Shown here: positions 47,179 to 57,050 of the stretch, piece after piece
Position numbering within the stretch: the stretch's first letter is position 1
How the letters are laid out: every line of letters starts with the position of its first letter
Source of the DNA: Candidatus Pantoea soli
GTDB lineage: Bacteria > Pseudomonadota > Gammaproteobacteria > Enterobacterales > Enterobacteriaceae
NCBI RefSeq assembly: GCF_007833795.1
Contig: NZ_CP032702.1
Span: forward strand, 310,001-374,000
Length of the DNA stretch: 64,000 nt
Reading direction: 5' to 3'
The notes under the pieces: generated by a model
The model's input: the letters and a program-made list of their open reading frames with translations, nothing else
Told to the model about the DNA's origin: nothing
The model's database searches: none
Made by a program: the position numbers and the translations under genes

Positions 47179-47870
47179 AACATTATTTTCCGATCAAATC
47201 GTATGAAATTACCGTCAGCCGTTGCAATACCCACATTGCCTGATTTCCAGTCGCGATAGGGAGAGATAGTCTTCATGAAGCCGGGTAAATGTCCAGTATA
47301 GGGCTTAGCATCAGGAAATCGATCGGGATCCGGAAACAGGAGAGGCTTAAAGTTTTTGTTTTTCCAGCGACCGATTGCGCCATAGTGGTCCCAACGTTTT
47401 AACGCTTCTTTCTTACTCACAGGCTTCAGCAGTGGGAAAGGATTCATACATGACATCACGCGATAAAAACCTAACAGGTCAGAGACGAGATCCTCGCCGC
47501 TAAAACCACTATCCGTGATCGCACTAGTGGGAAATGCCCCCTGAAACCGTTCAAATTTTTCGGCGAGTGTCAGCATCATGGCCAGCGCTATAGATTGACG
47601 TTCAAAGTAAGAGCGCCCTTTTCTGATTCGCCAGCGAATGAATTTGCCGAGGCGTAAACCTGTTTTTCCATCGGCCATAGATTGTGAATAAGTAATATCA
47701 TACGTCGATTCACCTGACGCTTCACCCGCGTTTATATTTTGCCATAGCCGGAGAATATCATCGCCCCGCGCGTGGCCGAGGTCTATCCAGCCCAGTACTT
47801 CAGTATAAATCAGGCCAGTGCGTAATCCTGCGGCACGGCTTCCTTCAACAATGTCGCTGCGTTTACTCAT
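47175..47870 (-). CDS. Unrecognised 231-residue protein, possibly DUF4056-like
   Basis: No signal peptide or membrane helix. The N-terminal block GLRTGLIYTEVLGWIDLGHARGDD, with its Asp-x-x-His pattern, recalls what I remember of DUF4056-type proteins, but I am not certain. Other distinctive parts are RSYFERQSIALAMMLTLAEKFERFQ and SGFSGEDLVSDLLGFYRVMS. ATG 47868-47870 has AGGAG 7 bases upstream. It is coupled to the membrane-anchored gene that follows. The pair has lower G/C than its flanks and sits exactly where synteny with E. coli ends, which suggests transfer. Effector/immunity pair or lipoprotein-related enzyme are possible readings. Confidence 0.7.
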   Translation of the reverse strand: MSKRSDIVEGSRAAGLRTGLIYTEVLGWIDLGHARGDDILRLWQNINAGEASGESTYDITYSQSMADGKTGLRLGKFIRWRIRKGRSYFERQSIALAMMLTLAEKFERFQGAFPTSAITDSGFSGEDLVSDLLGFYRVMSCMNPFPLLKPVSKKEALKRWDHYGAIGRWKNKNFKPLLFPDPDRFPDAKPYTGHLPGFMKTISPYRDWKSGNVGIATADGNFIRFDRKIML

Positions 47871-48312
47871 GCCTGCTCCTTTCCTGTCAGGACATCCTTA
47901 ATCCGGATACCGCGCTTTTGCGCTGGCACAAAAAGGGATATTCATTTGTTCTGTTTTCTGGCATTCCGTCGATAAGTCTTGTCTCAAGGCAGAAAATCAT
48001 TTGCTATCAGAAAGGAGGGCGCGTAATGCACTTTAGTGCGGAGAGTGTGTATGCCTTTCGGGTGCCATCCATCGCGGCACAAGGGGTGACCGGCCTGCGA
48101 TCATGCCTCTGTGCTCCGGGTATTTTCCGCACACTGTGCATAAATGCTCAGGGACAACTCCCCGATGCCAGCTTAAATTTCCTCCATTAACCGAACGGCC
48201 GTTTCCTGTCCTTTACCGCAAAACACAAAAAATCCTGCCGCTGCCCGACGAATTAACAATTCTTTGTGATATATATTTTCCAGAATAAATTATTCGTTTT
48301 GTCGGAGTGAAA
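47871..48312. other. Intergenic region before murQ
   Basis: 442 bases with divergent promoters for the unknown pair and murQ. It has a hairpin GCACT-TT-AGTGC (48028-48039), a half CRP-like TGTGA at 48265-48269 and an A/T-rich stretch right before murQ. It also holds the small open frame at 48026-48190. No murR gene is here. Confidence 0.5.
48026..48190 (+). CDS. Candidate small protein, 54 residues
   Basis: An ATG at 48026 follows AAGGAGG at 48012-48018 with a 7-base spacer, an almost ideal ribosome site. The product (MHFSAESVYAFRVPSIAAQG to ASLNFLH) has three Cys and no clear membrane segment, and I recognise no family. The start lies inside a small hairpin. It may be a chance frame; the ribosome site is the only support. 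Confidence 0.3.
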   Translation: MHFSAESVYAFRVPSIAAQGVTGLRSCLCAPGIFRTLCINAQGQLPDASLNFLH

Positions 48313-49224
48313 ATGAAAATTGATCTGAGCCAGATGATCACCGAAGGCCGCAATCCGGCCAGCCAGAACATTGACGAGCTGTCCACAGAGGCGATGCTGC
48401 GCGTCATCAATGAGGAAGATAAAAAAGTGGCACTGGCGGTAGAAGCCATCGTGCCGCAGATAGCGCAGGTGGTGGATGCCATCACCCGTGCCTTCCGTCG
48501 CGGCGGACGGCTAATCTACTGCGGGGCCGGCACCTCGGGCCGTCTGGGGATCCTTGATGCCAGCGAGTGTCCGCCCACGTTTGGTACGCCGCGCAGTCAG
48601 GTGGTGGGACTGATTGCTGGCGGTCACACGGCCATCCTGCAGGCGGTTGAAAATGCCGAGGATAACCGTGAGCAGGGCGCGCAGGATGTCAAAGCCATCG
48701 GCTTATCCGCTGACGATGTGCTGGTCGGCATCGCGGCCAGCGGTCGCACCCCTTATGTACTGGGCGCGCTGGCCTATGCAAAACAGCAGGGCGCCTTTAC
48801 CGCTGCGCTGAGCTGTAACCCGGACAGTCCGATGTCACAGGCGGCCGACATTGCGCTGACGCCGGTGGTAGGGCCGGAAGTGGTCACCGGCTCCTCGCGG
48901 ATGAAAGCCGGCACGGCACAGAAGCTGGTGCTGAATATGCTGACCACCGGCGCGATGATCCGCAGCGGTAAGGTGTATGGCAATCTGATGGTGGACGTGG
49001 AAGCCACTAACCAGAAACTGGTTCAGCGGCAAATCAATATCGTCCGGCAGGCGACCGACTGCGATGAGGAGAGGGCGCAGCAGGCGCTGGCAGCGTGCGG
49101 CGGCCACTGCAAAACCGCCATTGTGATGGTGCTGGCAAATCTGGATGCAGAACAGGCCAGCGCGCTGCTCAGCCACAGCCAGGGCTTTATCCGGCAGGCG
49201 CTGCAGGCAGCAGGAGCACACTAA
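48313..49224 (+). CDS. murQ: N-acetylmuramic acid 6-phosphate etherase
   Basis: MurQ cleaves the lactyl ether of MurNAc 6-phosphate to give GlcNAc 6-phosphate in peptidoglycan recycling. The 303-residue SIS-domain protein has [19 protein letters not shown] with the catalytic Glu, [10 protein letters not shown] with the second Glu, [11 protein letters not shown], and [23 protein letters not shown] 48313 has GGAG 5 bases upstream; a GTG at 48307 is the less likely start. Its stop overlaps the murP start (TAATG), so they are coupled. Confidence 0.96.
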   Translation: MKIDLSQMITEGRNPASQNIDELSTEAMLRVINEEDKKVALAVEAIVPQIAQVVDAITRAFRRGGRLIYCGAGTSGRLGILDASECPPTFGTPRSQVVGLIAGGHTAILQAVENAEDNREQGAQDVKAIGLSADDVLVGIAASGRTPYVLGALAYAKQQGAFTAALSCNPDSPMSQAADIALTPVVGPEVVTGSSRMKAGTAQKLVLNMLTTGAMIRSGKVYGNLMVDVEATNQKLVQRQINIVRQATDCDEERAQQALAACGGHCKTAIVMVLANLDAEQASALLSHSQGFIRQALQAAGAH

Positions 49225-50663
49225 TGGCTGACCTCACCGAAAGCGACGTGCAGGCGATCCTGCAGGCGGTGGGCGGCGCGGCTAACGTGCAGCACTGTGG
49301 CCACTGCATGACGCGGCTGCGTCTGACGCTGGCCGATGCGGGGCGGGTTGATCAGGCGCGCCTGAAAACGCTGCCGGGCGTGCTGGGCGTCATCAATCAC
49401 GACGAACAGCTGCAGATTGTGCTGGGTCCTGGCAAAGCACAGACCGCCGCAGTACAGCTGCAGGCGCAGCTGTCGCAGGCAGAGGCACCGCCCGCGCAGG
49501 ATCTGCAGCACATCGCCCGCGCGCAGAAACAGCAGCTGAAAGCCAGACAGACCAGCGCGCTGCATCGCTTTCTGGCCTGCTTTGCCACGATCTTTACCCC
49601 GCTGATTCCCGGCTTCATTGGTGCGGGCCTGCTGCTGGGGTTCGCCACGCTGCTGGAGCAGGTTTTCCACCTGACGCAACCTGGCAACCACCCGCACTGG
49701 CTGCAGGACGCCGTGGCCTATATGAAAGTCTTCGGCAAAGGGCTCTTTACCTTTCTGAGTATCCTGATTGGCTACAATGCGCAAAAGGCGTTTGGCGGCA
49801 CGGGGGTGAATGGTGCCATCATCGCCTCGCTGTTTATTCTGGGTTATACGCCGCATGCCACCGTGGGGTATTACAGCGGAATGAGCGATTTTTTCGGACT
49901 GACGATTGACCCGCGCGGCAATATTATCGGCGTGCTGCTGGCCGCGCTGTTCGGCGCCTGGCTGGAGAAACAGCTGCGTAAAATCATTCCTGATAATCTG
50001 GATATGATTCTCACCTCGCTGCTGACGCTGATGATTACCGGAGCGGTGACCTTTCTCGTCATCATGCCGCTGGGTGGTGAACTGTTCAAAGCCATGTCGT
50101 GGCTGTTCATTCATCTGAACAATAATCCGTTTGGCTGCGCCCTGCTGGCCGGGCTGTTTTTAATTGCGGTGATGCTGGGTATCCATCAGGGCTTTATTCC
50201 GGTCTATTTCGCGCTGATGGAAACGCAGGGCTTTAACTCCCTGTTCCCGATTCTGGCCATGGCCGGTGCGGGACAGGTCGGGGCAGCGCTGGCGCTGTGG
50301 TGCAAAGCGGATAAGCATTCGCTGCTGCGCACGCAGATCAAAGGGGCTATTGTGCCGGGCCTGCTGGGCGTGGGCGAACCGCTGATTTATGGCGTGACGC
50401 TGCCGCGTCTCAAACCGTTCATTACTGCCTGCCTGGGCGGCGCGCTGGGAGGGTTCTTCATCGGTCTGGTGGCGTGGCTGGGTCTGCCGGTCGGCATGAA
50501 TACCGTCTTTGGCCCATCCGGGCTGGTCACGCTACCGCTGATGACCTCATCACAGGGTATTTTTGCCGGCATGGCGGTGTATCTGGCCGGGCTGATCGTG
50601 GCGTGGAGCGGCGGCTTTATCTTCACCTGGTGGGGCGGCACCCGAAACGTGGATCTAAGCTGA
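49224..50663 (+). CDS. murP: MurNAc-specific PTS transporter EIIBC
   Basis: Imports and phosphorylates N-acetylmuramic acid, using EIIA-Glc of the glucose system since it has no EIIA. The 479-residue protein has the EIIB domain at residues 1-85 with phosphorylated Cys28 ([11 protein letters not shown]), then EIIC with about ten helices, including the substrate-side [18 protein letters not shown]. It aligns with E. coli MurP to the terminal RNVDLS. ATG 49224 overlaps the murQ stop. In E. coli the regulator murR lies upstream; none is seen here. Confidence 0.95.
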   Translation: MADLTESDVQAILQAVGGAANVQHCGHCMTRLRLTLADAGRVDQARLKTLPGVLGVINHDEQLQIVLGPGKAQTAAVQLQAQLSQAEAPPAQDLQHIARAQKQQLKARQTSALHRFLACFATIFTPLIPGFIGAGLLLGFATLLEQVFHLTQPGNHPHWLQDAVAYMKVFGKGLFTFLSILIGYNAQKAFGGTGVNGAIIASLFILGYTPHATVGYYSGMSDFFGLTIDPRGNIIGVLLAALFGAWLEKQLRKIIPDNLDMILTSLLTLMITGAVTFLVIMPLGGELFKAMSWLFIHLNNNPFGCALLAGLFLIAVMLGIHQGFIPVYFALMETQGFNSLFPILAMAGAGQVGAALALWCKADKHSLLRTQIKGAIVPGLLGVGEPLIYGVTLPRLKPFITACLGGALGGFFIGLVAWLGLPVGMNTVFGPSGLVTLPLMTSSQGIFAGMAVYLAGLIVAWSGGFIFTWWGGTRNVDLS

Positions 50664-50692
50664 TTTCCCGACTTATCTGCCCCTCTCACATC

Positions 50693-50712
50693 AGGCCGCC
50701 GTCAGGCGGCCT
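50693..50712 (+). terminator. Hairpin after murP, possible terminator
   Basis: Perfect stem AGGCCGCC/GGCGGCCT with loop GTCA, 30 bases after the murP stop. There is no T-run, so termination strength is doubtful. Confidence 0.45.
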
Positions 50713-50826
50713 GCGCACATTGCTGCCAGCCATACTGCACAATTGATAATCAATTGCCACTGGCGGCAAACCTCGCCGTGATGGCCGCATCCGGCTTTAT
50801 TCAGATCGAAAATTAAATGCCCGTAC

Positions 50827-50854
50827 TAAAGTCAGGGCATTAGCCTGCCGAAAA
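50827..50854 (+). promoter_or_regulatory. Candidate sigma-28 (FliA) promoter of aer
   Basis: TAAAGT at 50827 and GCCGAAAA at 50847-50854 match the flagellar -35 TAAAGTTT and -10 GCCGATAA. The gap after TAAA is 16 bases, one more than the usual 15. It lies 56 bases before the receptor gene; E. coli aer is FliA-dependent. Confidence 0.65.
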
Positions 50855-50909
50855 GATAAAAAACCATTACTGATTTTACTCTCAGCCTGCGTTTTGCAAG
50901 GACTCACAC

Positions 50910-52454
50910 ATGCGTAACAACCAGCCCATCACCCAGCGCGAATTTGATTTCGACGATCGCGCAACGCTGATGTCCACCACCGATCTCAACAGCCATATCA
51001 CCTATGCTAACGACGCCTTTATCCAGGTCAGCGGGTTCAGTCCCGACGAGGTAAACGGGCAGCCGCACAATATGGTGCGCCATCCGGATATGCCCGCGGA
51101 AGCCTTCGCCGATATGTGGCACACCCTGAAGCAGGGCGAACCCTGGACCGCGCTGGTAAAAAACCGCCGCAAGAATGGCGATCACTACTGGGTGCGCGCC
51201 AATGCCATTCCGGTGGTACGTGAGGGCAGCGTGCAGGGGTACATGTCGGTGCGCACCAAACCTTCCGCTGAGGAGGTCCGTCAGGCAGAAGCGCTCTACC
51301 GCGATTTCCGCGAAGGGCGCGCGCGCGGACGTCGTTTTCACAAAGGACTGATTGTCGGTACCGGCTGGCGGCGTGCAACGTCCCTGCTGAAAACGCTGCC
51401 GCTGCGCTGGCGCATTCGTTCCACGCTGTTTGCGCTGCTGCCGCTTTCGCTGCTCAGCGTCTGGCTGCTGGGTATGGCCCCGATGGCGCTGGGCGGTTTC
51501 GCCGGCGGTATGGCACTGCTGCTGCTGCTGGCCACGCTGTGGCTGGAGCAGCAAATTTCGCGGCCCGTGGAGCGCATGTGCCGTCAGGCGCTGAGCGTGG
51601 CGAGCGGTGCCAGCCATAAAGTGGATCAGATTGATCGCGTCGATGAGATTGGCGTCACGCTGCGCGCTATCGGCCAGCTGGGGCTGATGTTCCGCTGGCT
51701 GGTGGATGATGTCAGCGGCCAGGCCATCAACGTGCTGAGCGCCAGCGACGCCATCAAACGCAGCAATGACGAACTGAGCCGCCGCACTGAACAGGCGGCG
51801 GCAAACGTGCAGCAAACCGCAGCGACCATGAACGAAATGACCGCCACGGTGAAGAGCAACACCGAGACCGCCGGCGAGGTAAACAGCCTCTCTTCCGGCA
51901 CCAGCAGCGCCGCCATTAAAGGCGGAGAAGTGATGCAGGAGATGGTTGGCATGATGGCCGAAATTGCCGAAAGTTCCCGGCGTATCGCCAGCATTACCAG
52001 CGTGATTGATGGCATTGCTTTCCAGACCAATATCCTGGCGCTGAATGCGGCAGTGGAGGCGGCACGCGCTGGCGAACAGGGCAAAGGGTTTGCGGTGGTG
52101 GCCGGCGAGGTGCGTAATCTGGCCCAGCGCAGCGCCAAAGCCGCCAGTGAGATCAAAATGCTGGTGGAAACCAGCGCCAGCCGCGTGCAGTCAGGCAGCG
52201 ATCACGCCGATGCGGCCGGACGCACCATGCAGGGTATTGTCAGTCAGGTGCAGAACGTCAGCGATCTGATCGCGCAAATCAGCGCGGCCACCGCGGAACA
52301 ATCCATTGCGCTGAGTGAAATCAGCACCGCCGTGGAAGATCTGGATGACATTACGCATCAGAACGCCGCACGCGTGGCCGAAGGTGCCGAAGCCGCCGGC
52401 CGCATGACGCATCAGGCGAATCGCCTGGTCGAGGCGATCAGCGTATTCCGTTAA
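50910..52454 (+). CDS. aer: Aerotaxis receptor Aer
   Basis: A 514-residue sensor that steers swimming by redox/oxygen. Order: N-terminal FAD-binding PAS domain (residues about 10-120, [54 protein letters not shown]), a membrane hairpin (about 170-210), HAMP (about 212-265) and the methyl-accepting signalling domain with the hairpin tip [45 protein letters not shown]. This is the Aer layout, with no periplasmic domain. The C-terminus overlaps the convergent AraC gene by 4 bases. Confidence 0.94.
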   Translation: MRNNQPITQREFDFDDRATLMSTTDLNSHITYANDAFIQVSGFSPDEVNGQPHNMVRHPDMPAEAFADMWHTLKQGEPWTALVKNRRKNGDHYWVRANAIPVVREGSVQGYMSVRTKPSAEEVRQAEALYRDFREGRARGRRFHKGLIVGTGWRRATSLLKTLPLRWRIRSTLFALLPLSLLSVWLLGMAPMALGGFAGGMALLLLLATLWLEQQISRPVERMCRQALSVASGASHKVDQIDRVDEIGVTLRAIGQLGLMFRWLVDDVSGQAINVLSASDAIKRSNDELSRRTEQAAANVQQTAATMNEMTATVKSNTETAGEVNSLSSGTSSAAIKGGEVMQEMVGMMAEIAESSRRIASITSVIDGIAFQTNILALNAAVEAARAGEQGKGFAVVAGEVRNLAQRSAKAASEIKMLVETSASRVQSGSDHADAAGRTMQGIVSQVQNVSDLIAQISAATAEQSIALSEISTAVEDLDDITHQNAARVAEGAEAAGRMTHQANRLVEAISVFR

Positions 52455-53416
52455 GGGGTGGCAGCGGCTTCCCGTCCGGCGCGCAGCGCGCCGGGTGGGG
52501 TGCCTACAATCCGCTTGAAGGCGCGACTGAAGGCCGCCAGCGAGCCGTAACCGAGATGAAAAGCCACGCTCTCTACCGCTTCCCCATGATGCACAATGCG
52601 CTCTACCGCCAGCCGCATGCGCAGCTCTGTCAGGTAACGCAGCGGCGTCATGCCGGTGGCGCTCTGAAAGCGTGCGGCAAACACCGAGCGTGAGCTGCCG
52701 GATTCACGCGCCAGGCGCGCGACCGTCCAGTTTTCCCCCGGCGCGCGGTGCATTGCCGCCATCGCCTGACTGAGGCGCGGATCGCGCAGCGCCTGCACCA
52801 GCCCGCTGCCCTGGCCGCAGCCGTTTTCCACCCAGCCGCGCACAATCTGTGCCGCCACCACGTCCGCCAGCCGCGACAGAATGCCAGCAAAGCCGGCCTT
52901 ACGCTGGCGGGTTTCGCGCTCCATGGCATCCAGGATCGGCTGAATTTCCGGATACTGCGCCAGCAGCGTGCTGACCAGCATGACATCCGGCATGGTGTGC
53001 ACCAGCGGCTGCATGCCGCCCAGCTCAAACGCCATGCAGGCGCTGAACAGGATCACATCGCTGTCATCCGGGCAGACACTGCCATCCGGCGCATCATTAA
53101 TGGCGCAGACGCCGTCGCAGATAGGTTTGCTGGTGAAGGTCGAGAGGGGCTCACAGGTGACCTCTTCCGACGAGATCAGCGCGTGCGCTTTGCCGTGCGG
53201 AATCAGCAGCGCATCGCCCGCCTGCAGCGGATAAAGCACCCCGGATGCGGAGCGGATCAGCAGCGATCCGCGGCCAACAAAGTGCAGCTGCGCTCTGCCG
53301 GGCGCGTCGTCGTAGCGCAGACCAAAGGGCGCATGCAAGGCAATACGCTGATACTTCACGCCATACAGGCGCATGCCCATCAGCAGTTCGCTGGTGAGAT
53401 CGTCATAGCGGCTCAT
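52451..53416 (-). CDS. AraC-family regulator (cupin_6 type)
   Basis: A 321-residue regulator with an N-terminal cupin_6 domain (about residues 5-190, [36 protein letters not shown]) and the AraC double helix-turn-helix at the C-terminus ([54 protein letters not shown]). It is divergent from an MFS exporter 103 bases away and most likely controls it, a common pairing in this group. The inducer is unknown. Confidence 0.88.
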   Translation of the reverse strand: MSRYDDLTSELLMGMRLYGVKYQRIALHAPFGLRYDDAPGRAQLHFVGRGSLLIRSASGVLYPLQAGDALLIPHGKAHALISSEEVTCEPLSTFTSKPICDGVCAINDAPDGSVCPDDSDVILFSACMAFELGGMQPLVHTMPDVMLVSTLLAQYPEIQPILDAMERETRQRKAGFAGILSRLADVVAAQIVRGWVENGCGQGSGLVQALRDPRLSQAMAAMHRAPGENWTVARLARESGSSRSVFAARFQSATGMTPLRYLTELRMRLAVERIVHHGEAVESVAFHLGYGSLAAFSRAFKRIVGTPPGALRAGREAAATP

Positions 53417-53519
53417 GGTATTCCGGACGAATTATCAAAAAACAAAGTTTCTGTATCATAGATCGTCTTGCGTACAGGCTCTATGCTGACAGCCTGATAT
53501 TTTGTGATGGGGATCGCAA

Positions 53520-54707
53520 ATGAGCGTGGAAACTGAATTAACACAAACCCGTATTACGGTGGATAAACCCGCGTGGAGCGCGGTGTTTGCCATGGCCTTC
53601 GGCGTGTTTGGCCTGATTACCGCTGAGTTTCTGCCGGTCAGTTTACTGACGCCGGTTGCGGCTTCGCTGCATGTCAGCGAAGGGCAGGCAGGCCAGACGG
53701 TGACGGTCACGGCGCTGGTAGCGCTGCTGACCAGTCTGGTGATCGGAAACGTAACCCGCCGCCTCGATCGGCGCGTGGTGATGCTGGCCTTTACCCTGCT
53801 GCTGATTGCCTCGGCGCTGCTGGTGGCCTTCGCCGAAAACCTGCCGATGATTCTGCTGGCGCGCGTGCTGCTGGGCATGGCTATCGGCGGCTTCTGGACG
53901 CTCTCCACGGCGATCACCATGCGGCTGGTGCCGGCCGATCAGGTGCCGCGTGCGCTGTCGATTGTGTTCAGCGGCATTTCGCTGGCGACCATCATTGCGG
54001 CTCCGCTGGGCAGCTACCTCGGCGGCCTGATTGGCTGGCGCAACATTTTTCTGCTCACCGGTGTGCTGGGCGGGCTGGCGCTGTTCTGGCAGTTCTTTAC
54101 CCTGCCGGCGATGCCGCCAGAGAACCACGCGCGCAGCGGCGGCGTGCTGGACCTGCTGCGCCAGCGCGTCATGCGCTGGGGAATGCTGGCGGTTATCCTG
54201 ATGTTTACCGGCCACTTCGCTTTCTTTACCTATCTGCGGCCGTTTCTTGAGACCCGCGCGCAGCTGGATGTGAATCAGCTGTCGCTGGTGCTGCTGGCGT
54301 TTGGCGTGGCGAACTTTTTTGGCACCTCGCTGGCGGCCTGGCTGGTCACGCGCAGCGTCTCGCTGACGCTCACCGGCATGGCGCTGCTGATGAGCGTCAC
54401 GGCCCTGTTGCTGGTGAGCTTTGGCCATGTGCCGTGGCTGGTCGCGACCGGCGTGGCGCTCTGGGGGCTGGCGTTTGGCTCTATGCCTACCGGCTGGTCA
54501 ACCTGGCTGTCGCGCGCCGTGCCGGATGACGCTGAAGCCGGGGGCGGTTTACTGGTGGCGACCATTCAGCTGGCGATCACGGCGGGCGCAGCGGCGGGCG
54601 GCTGGGTGTTTGATCTGCACGGCGCGGGTGGCGTATTCCTCGCCAGCAGTGGGCTGATGCTGCTGGCAGCCATAACGATTTTTTCCCGCGTGCGTCAGCA
54701 CGGTTAA
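53520..54707 (+). CDS. MFS exporter, NepI-like
   Basis: A 395-residue major facilitator with twelve helices. The N-terminal pattern WSAVFAMAFGVFGLITAEFLPVSLLTPVAASLHVSEGQAGQTVT and the mid-protein GMAIGGFWTLSTAITMRLVP closely resemble E. coli NepI (purine ribonucleoside exporter) and related sugar/drug exporters. Substrate is not certain. It is divergent from a cupin_6 AraC regulator. ATG 53520 follows GGGGATCGCAA. Confidence 0.83.
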   Translation: MSVETELTQTRITVDKPAWSAVFAMAFGVFGLITAEFLPVSLLTPVAASLHVSEGQAGQTVTVTALVALLTSLVIGNVTRRLDRRVVMLAFTLLLIASALLVAFAENLPMILLARVLLGMAIGGFWTLSTAITMRLVPADQVPRALSIVFSGISLATIIAAPLGSYLGGLIGWRNIFLLTGVLGGLALFWQFFTLPAMPPENHARSGGVLDLLRQRVMRWGMLAVILMFTGHFAFFTYLRPFLETRAQLDVNQLSLVLLAFGVANFFGTSLAAWLVTRSVSLTLTGMALLMSVTALLLVSFGHVPWLVATGVALWGLAFGSMPTGWSTWLSRAVPDDAEAGGGLLVATIQLAITAGAAAGGWVFDLHGAGGVFLASSGLMLLAAITIFSRVRQHG

Positions 54708-54919
54708 GTCGCGGTCCGTGGCCGGTCGCGCTGTACTGACCTGCCACGGGTCGGTTTAACCCTTTGCTCAAACGCTAATCCTGCTGTGCGATTTTTATTC
54801 AAAAATACTGATAGAGAAGGGCAAATCTCTCCGCTGTTAACCGATCCATCCCGGGCGTAATATGCCGTTCATCGAGGCGAATCAGCCTTCCTTAAGCATA
54901 ATACACGAGAGAAACCACC

Positions 54920-55129
54920 ATGAAATCTATCAAAACTTTTGCAGCTGTTATTGCCCTGTCCGTGCTGCCGCTGACCAGCTTTGCCCAGAGCATCAGCGCC
55001 ACAGGCCCGACGCTGGATGAGGCTGAAGCGCAAATCGCCGCCAAAGCGCAAGCGCTGGACGCGTCCTACACCATCACCGAAGCCAACTTCAACAATGGCG
55101 TACACATGACCGCGCAGCTGACGCAGTAA
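54920..55129 (+). CDS. Small periplasmic DUF1471 (YhcN/BhsA-type) protein
   Basis: A 69-residue protein: Sec signal peptide of about 22 residues (FAAVIALSVLPLTSFA-Q) and one DUF1471 module (SISATGPTLDEAEAQIAAKA, SYTITEANFNNGVHMTAQL). Members such as BhsA, McbA and YhcN respond to acid, metal or peroxide stress and affect the envelope and biofilm. Gene-specific function is unknown. ATG 54920 lies after GAGAGAAACCACC. Confidence 0.88.
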   Translation: MKSIKTFAAVIALSVLPLTSFAQSISATGPTLDEAEAQIAAKAQALDASYTITEANFNNGVHMTAQLTQ

Positions 55130-55354
55130 ACCGGCTATTATGCTGACAGGGTGCCCGCGGGCGCCCTGGCGGCGTTCTGCCCGCCCATGCCCTGCCGCGG
55201 CGTGACAGGCTGCCAGTTTTTCACGCTTCGCCTCTGCCACAGACGGATTTGGCTGAATTGCCATGCCGGACCCTGCATTTCCTGCCTTTACCGCCTCTCT
55301 TCTCGCTGCACTTACGCTACCTTTAGGACGACAACACCCATGGGAGAAAAGGCA

Positions 55355-56995
55355 ATGAGCCAGTTTTTTATGCATGAAAAGAACAATCTGGTGAACGAAG
55401 CAATTGAAGGCATTTTACTCAGTACCCCGTGGCACAACCTGCGTCGTCTCGATCTCGGTGACGAAATCCGCGTGGTGGTGCGCTCAGACTGGGATAAAAG
55501 CAAAGTGGCGCTGATTTCGGGCGGCGGATCGGGGCACGAACCGGCGCATGCCGGATTTGTGGGCAAAGGGATGCTGACGGCGGCCGTCTGCGGCGATATC
55601 TTCGCTTCACCGAGTGTGGATGCGGTGCTGAACGCCATCGTTAACGTCACCGGCGAAGCAGGATGCCTGCTGATCGTGAAGAATTACACCGGCGATCGTC
55701 TCAACTTTGGCCTGGCGGCAGAGAAAGCGAAAAACCTTGGCTATAAGGTTGAGCTGGTGATGGTGCAGGATGACATTGCGCTGCCGGAAAACCCTCAGCC
55801 GCGCGGCATTGCCGGCACGGCGCTGATACATAAAATTGCGGGTTTTGCCGCCGAGCAGGGGCAGCCGCTGGATGCGGTAAAAGCGCTGGCGCAGCGTGCG
55901 ATTGACGCCACCTTCTCCATCGGCCTGGCGTTTGCCACCTGCCATACCCCGGGCGAACAGCGTGACGAGCGCGTGGCCGCCGGCCACAGTGAACTGGGAA
56001 TGGGGATTCACGGCGAACCGGGAGTGGTGACGCTGGATACCCAGGATAGCCGCCAGATCAGCAGCATCATGACCGATAAGCTGGCGCAGGTGCTGCCAGA
56101 GGGCAGGCAGGCGCTGCTGCTGATCAACAATCTGGGCGGTTTTTCGCAGCTGGAGCTGGCGCTGCTAACGCGTGAAGTGCTGCAGTCGCCGCTGGCGGCG
56201 CGCATCACGCATCTGATGGGCCCGGCAACGCTGGTGAGCGCGCTGGATATGAAAGGTTTTTCGCTGACGCTGCTGGCGCTGGAGGCGCCGTTCCTGGAGG
56301 CGCTGAACGCCCCGGTGCAGGTGCTGGGCTGGGTGCCGGTGTATGATTTTGCCCCAATCAATCTGCAAAGCGCAGAGCGGGTGGCCAGCGCGCTGGACTT
56401 CGATCCCTCTGACAACGCAGCGGTCGCGGAGATTGTGGAACGCGTCACGCAGACGCTGATTGACCTGGAAAGCGAGCTGAACGCGCTGGATGCGAAAGTC
56501 GGCGACGGCGATACCGGCTCCACCTTTGCCGCCGGCGCACGAAAAATTCAGCGCGGTTTACAGGAGAAACAGCTGCCGCTGAATGAGCTGCCGACGCTGC
56601 TGGCGCTGACCGGTGAGCAACTGGCGTCGGTGATGGGCGGTTCCGGCGGCGTGCTGATGTCCATTCTGTTTACTTCAGCAGGGCAGAAGCTGGAAGAGGG
56701 CAGCGCGCTGCCGCAGGCGCTGATGCACGGACTGGCGCGCCTGAAGCATTACGGCGGTGCCGAGCCTGGCCACCGTACGCTGGTGGACGCGCTGCAGCCC
56801 GCGCTGGAAGCGCTGGTGGCCGGAGAATCGCTGGCCGTCGCTGCGGAAGCCGCCCGGCAGGGCGCGGAAGCCACGGCCCTGATGCCGAGCGCCAAAGCAG
56901 GCCGTTCCGCTTACCTTAACCAGCAGAGTCTGGACGGGGTAAAAGATCCAGGGGCGTATGCGGTTGAGAAAGTGCTGGCGGCACTGGTGAAATAA
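55355..56995 (+). CDS. ATP-dependent dihydroxyacetone kinase, fused DhaK-DhaL type
   Basis: Phosphorylates dihydroxyacetone (and probably glyceraldehyde) with ATP. The 546-residue protein has the DhaK substrate domain at about 1-330, with SGGGSGHEPAHAGFVGKGML and the substrate-binding His in GMGIHGEPG, then the DhaL ATP domain at about 365-546 (DAKVGDGDTGSTFAAGA with metal Asp residues, GGSGGVLMSILF). The fusion marks the ATP-dependent type, unlike the PTS-dependent E. coli DhaKLM. ATG 55355 has GGAG 8 bases upstream; ATG 55340 is also in frame. No dha regulator is next to it. Confidence 0.93.
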   Translation: MSQFFMHEKNNLVNEAIEGILLSTPWHNLRRLDLGDEIRVVVRSDWDKSKVALISGGGSGHEPAHAGFVGKGMLTAAVCGDIFASPSVDAVLNAIVNVTGEAGCLLIVKNYTGDRLNFGLAAEKAKNLGYKVELVMVQDDIALPENPQPRGIAGTALIHKIAGFAAEQGQPLDAVKALAQRAIDATFSIGLAFATCHTPGEQRDERVAAGHSELGMGIHGEPGVVTLDTQDSRQISSIMTDKLAQVLPEGRQALLLINNLGGFSQLELALLTREVLQSPLAARITHLMGPATLVSALDMKGFSLTLLALEAPFLEALNAPVQVLGWVPVYDFAPINLQSAERVASALDFDPSDNAAVAEIVERVTQTLIDLESELNALDAKVGDGDTGSTFAAGARKIQRGLQEKQLPLNELPTLLALTGEQLASVMGGSGGVLMSILFTSAGQKLEEGSALPQALMHGLARLKHYGGAEPGHRTLVDALQPALEALVAGESLAVAAEAARQGAEATALMPSAKAGRSAYLNQQSLDGVKDPGAYAVEKVLAALVK

Positions 56996-57007
56996 GCGCC
57001 GGCAGGC

Positions 57008-57035
57008 GGCCCTCTCCTGATGGCGGGAGAGGGCC
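57008..57035. terminator. Hairpin between convergent dihydroxyacetone kinase and sbmA
   Basis: Perfect 10-bp stem GGCCCTCTCC/GGAGAGGGCC with an 8-base loop, lying between two convergent stops (13 bases after one, 15 from the other). It lacks T-runs but the position suits a shared terminator. Confidence 0.5.
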
Positions 57036-57050
57036 AGCGCGGGCGTTCGC

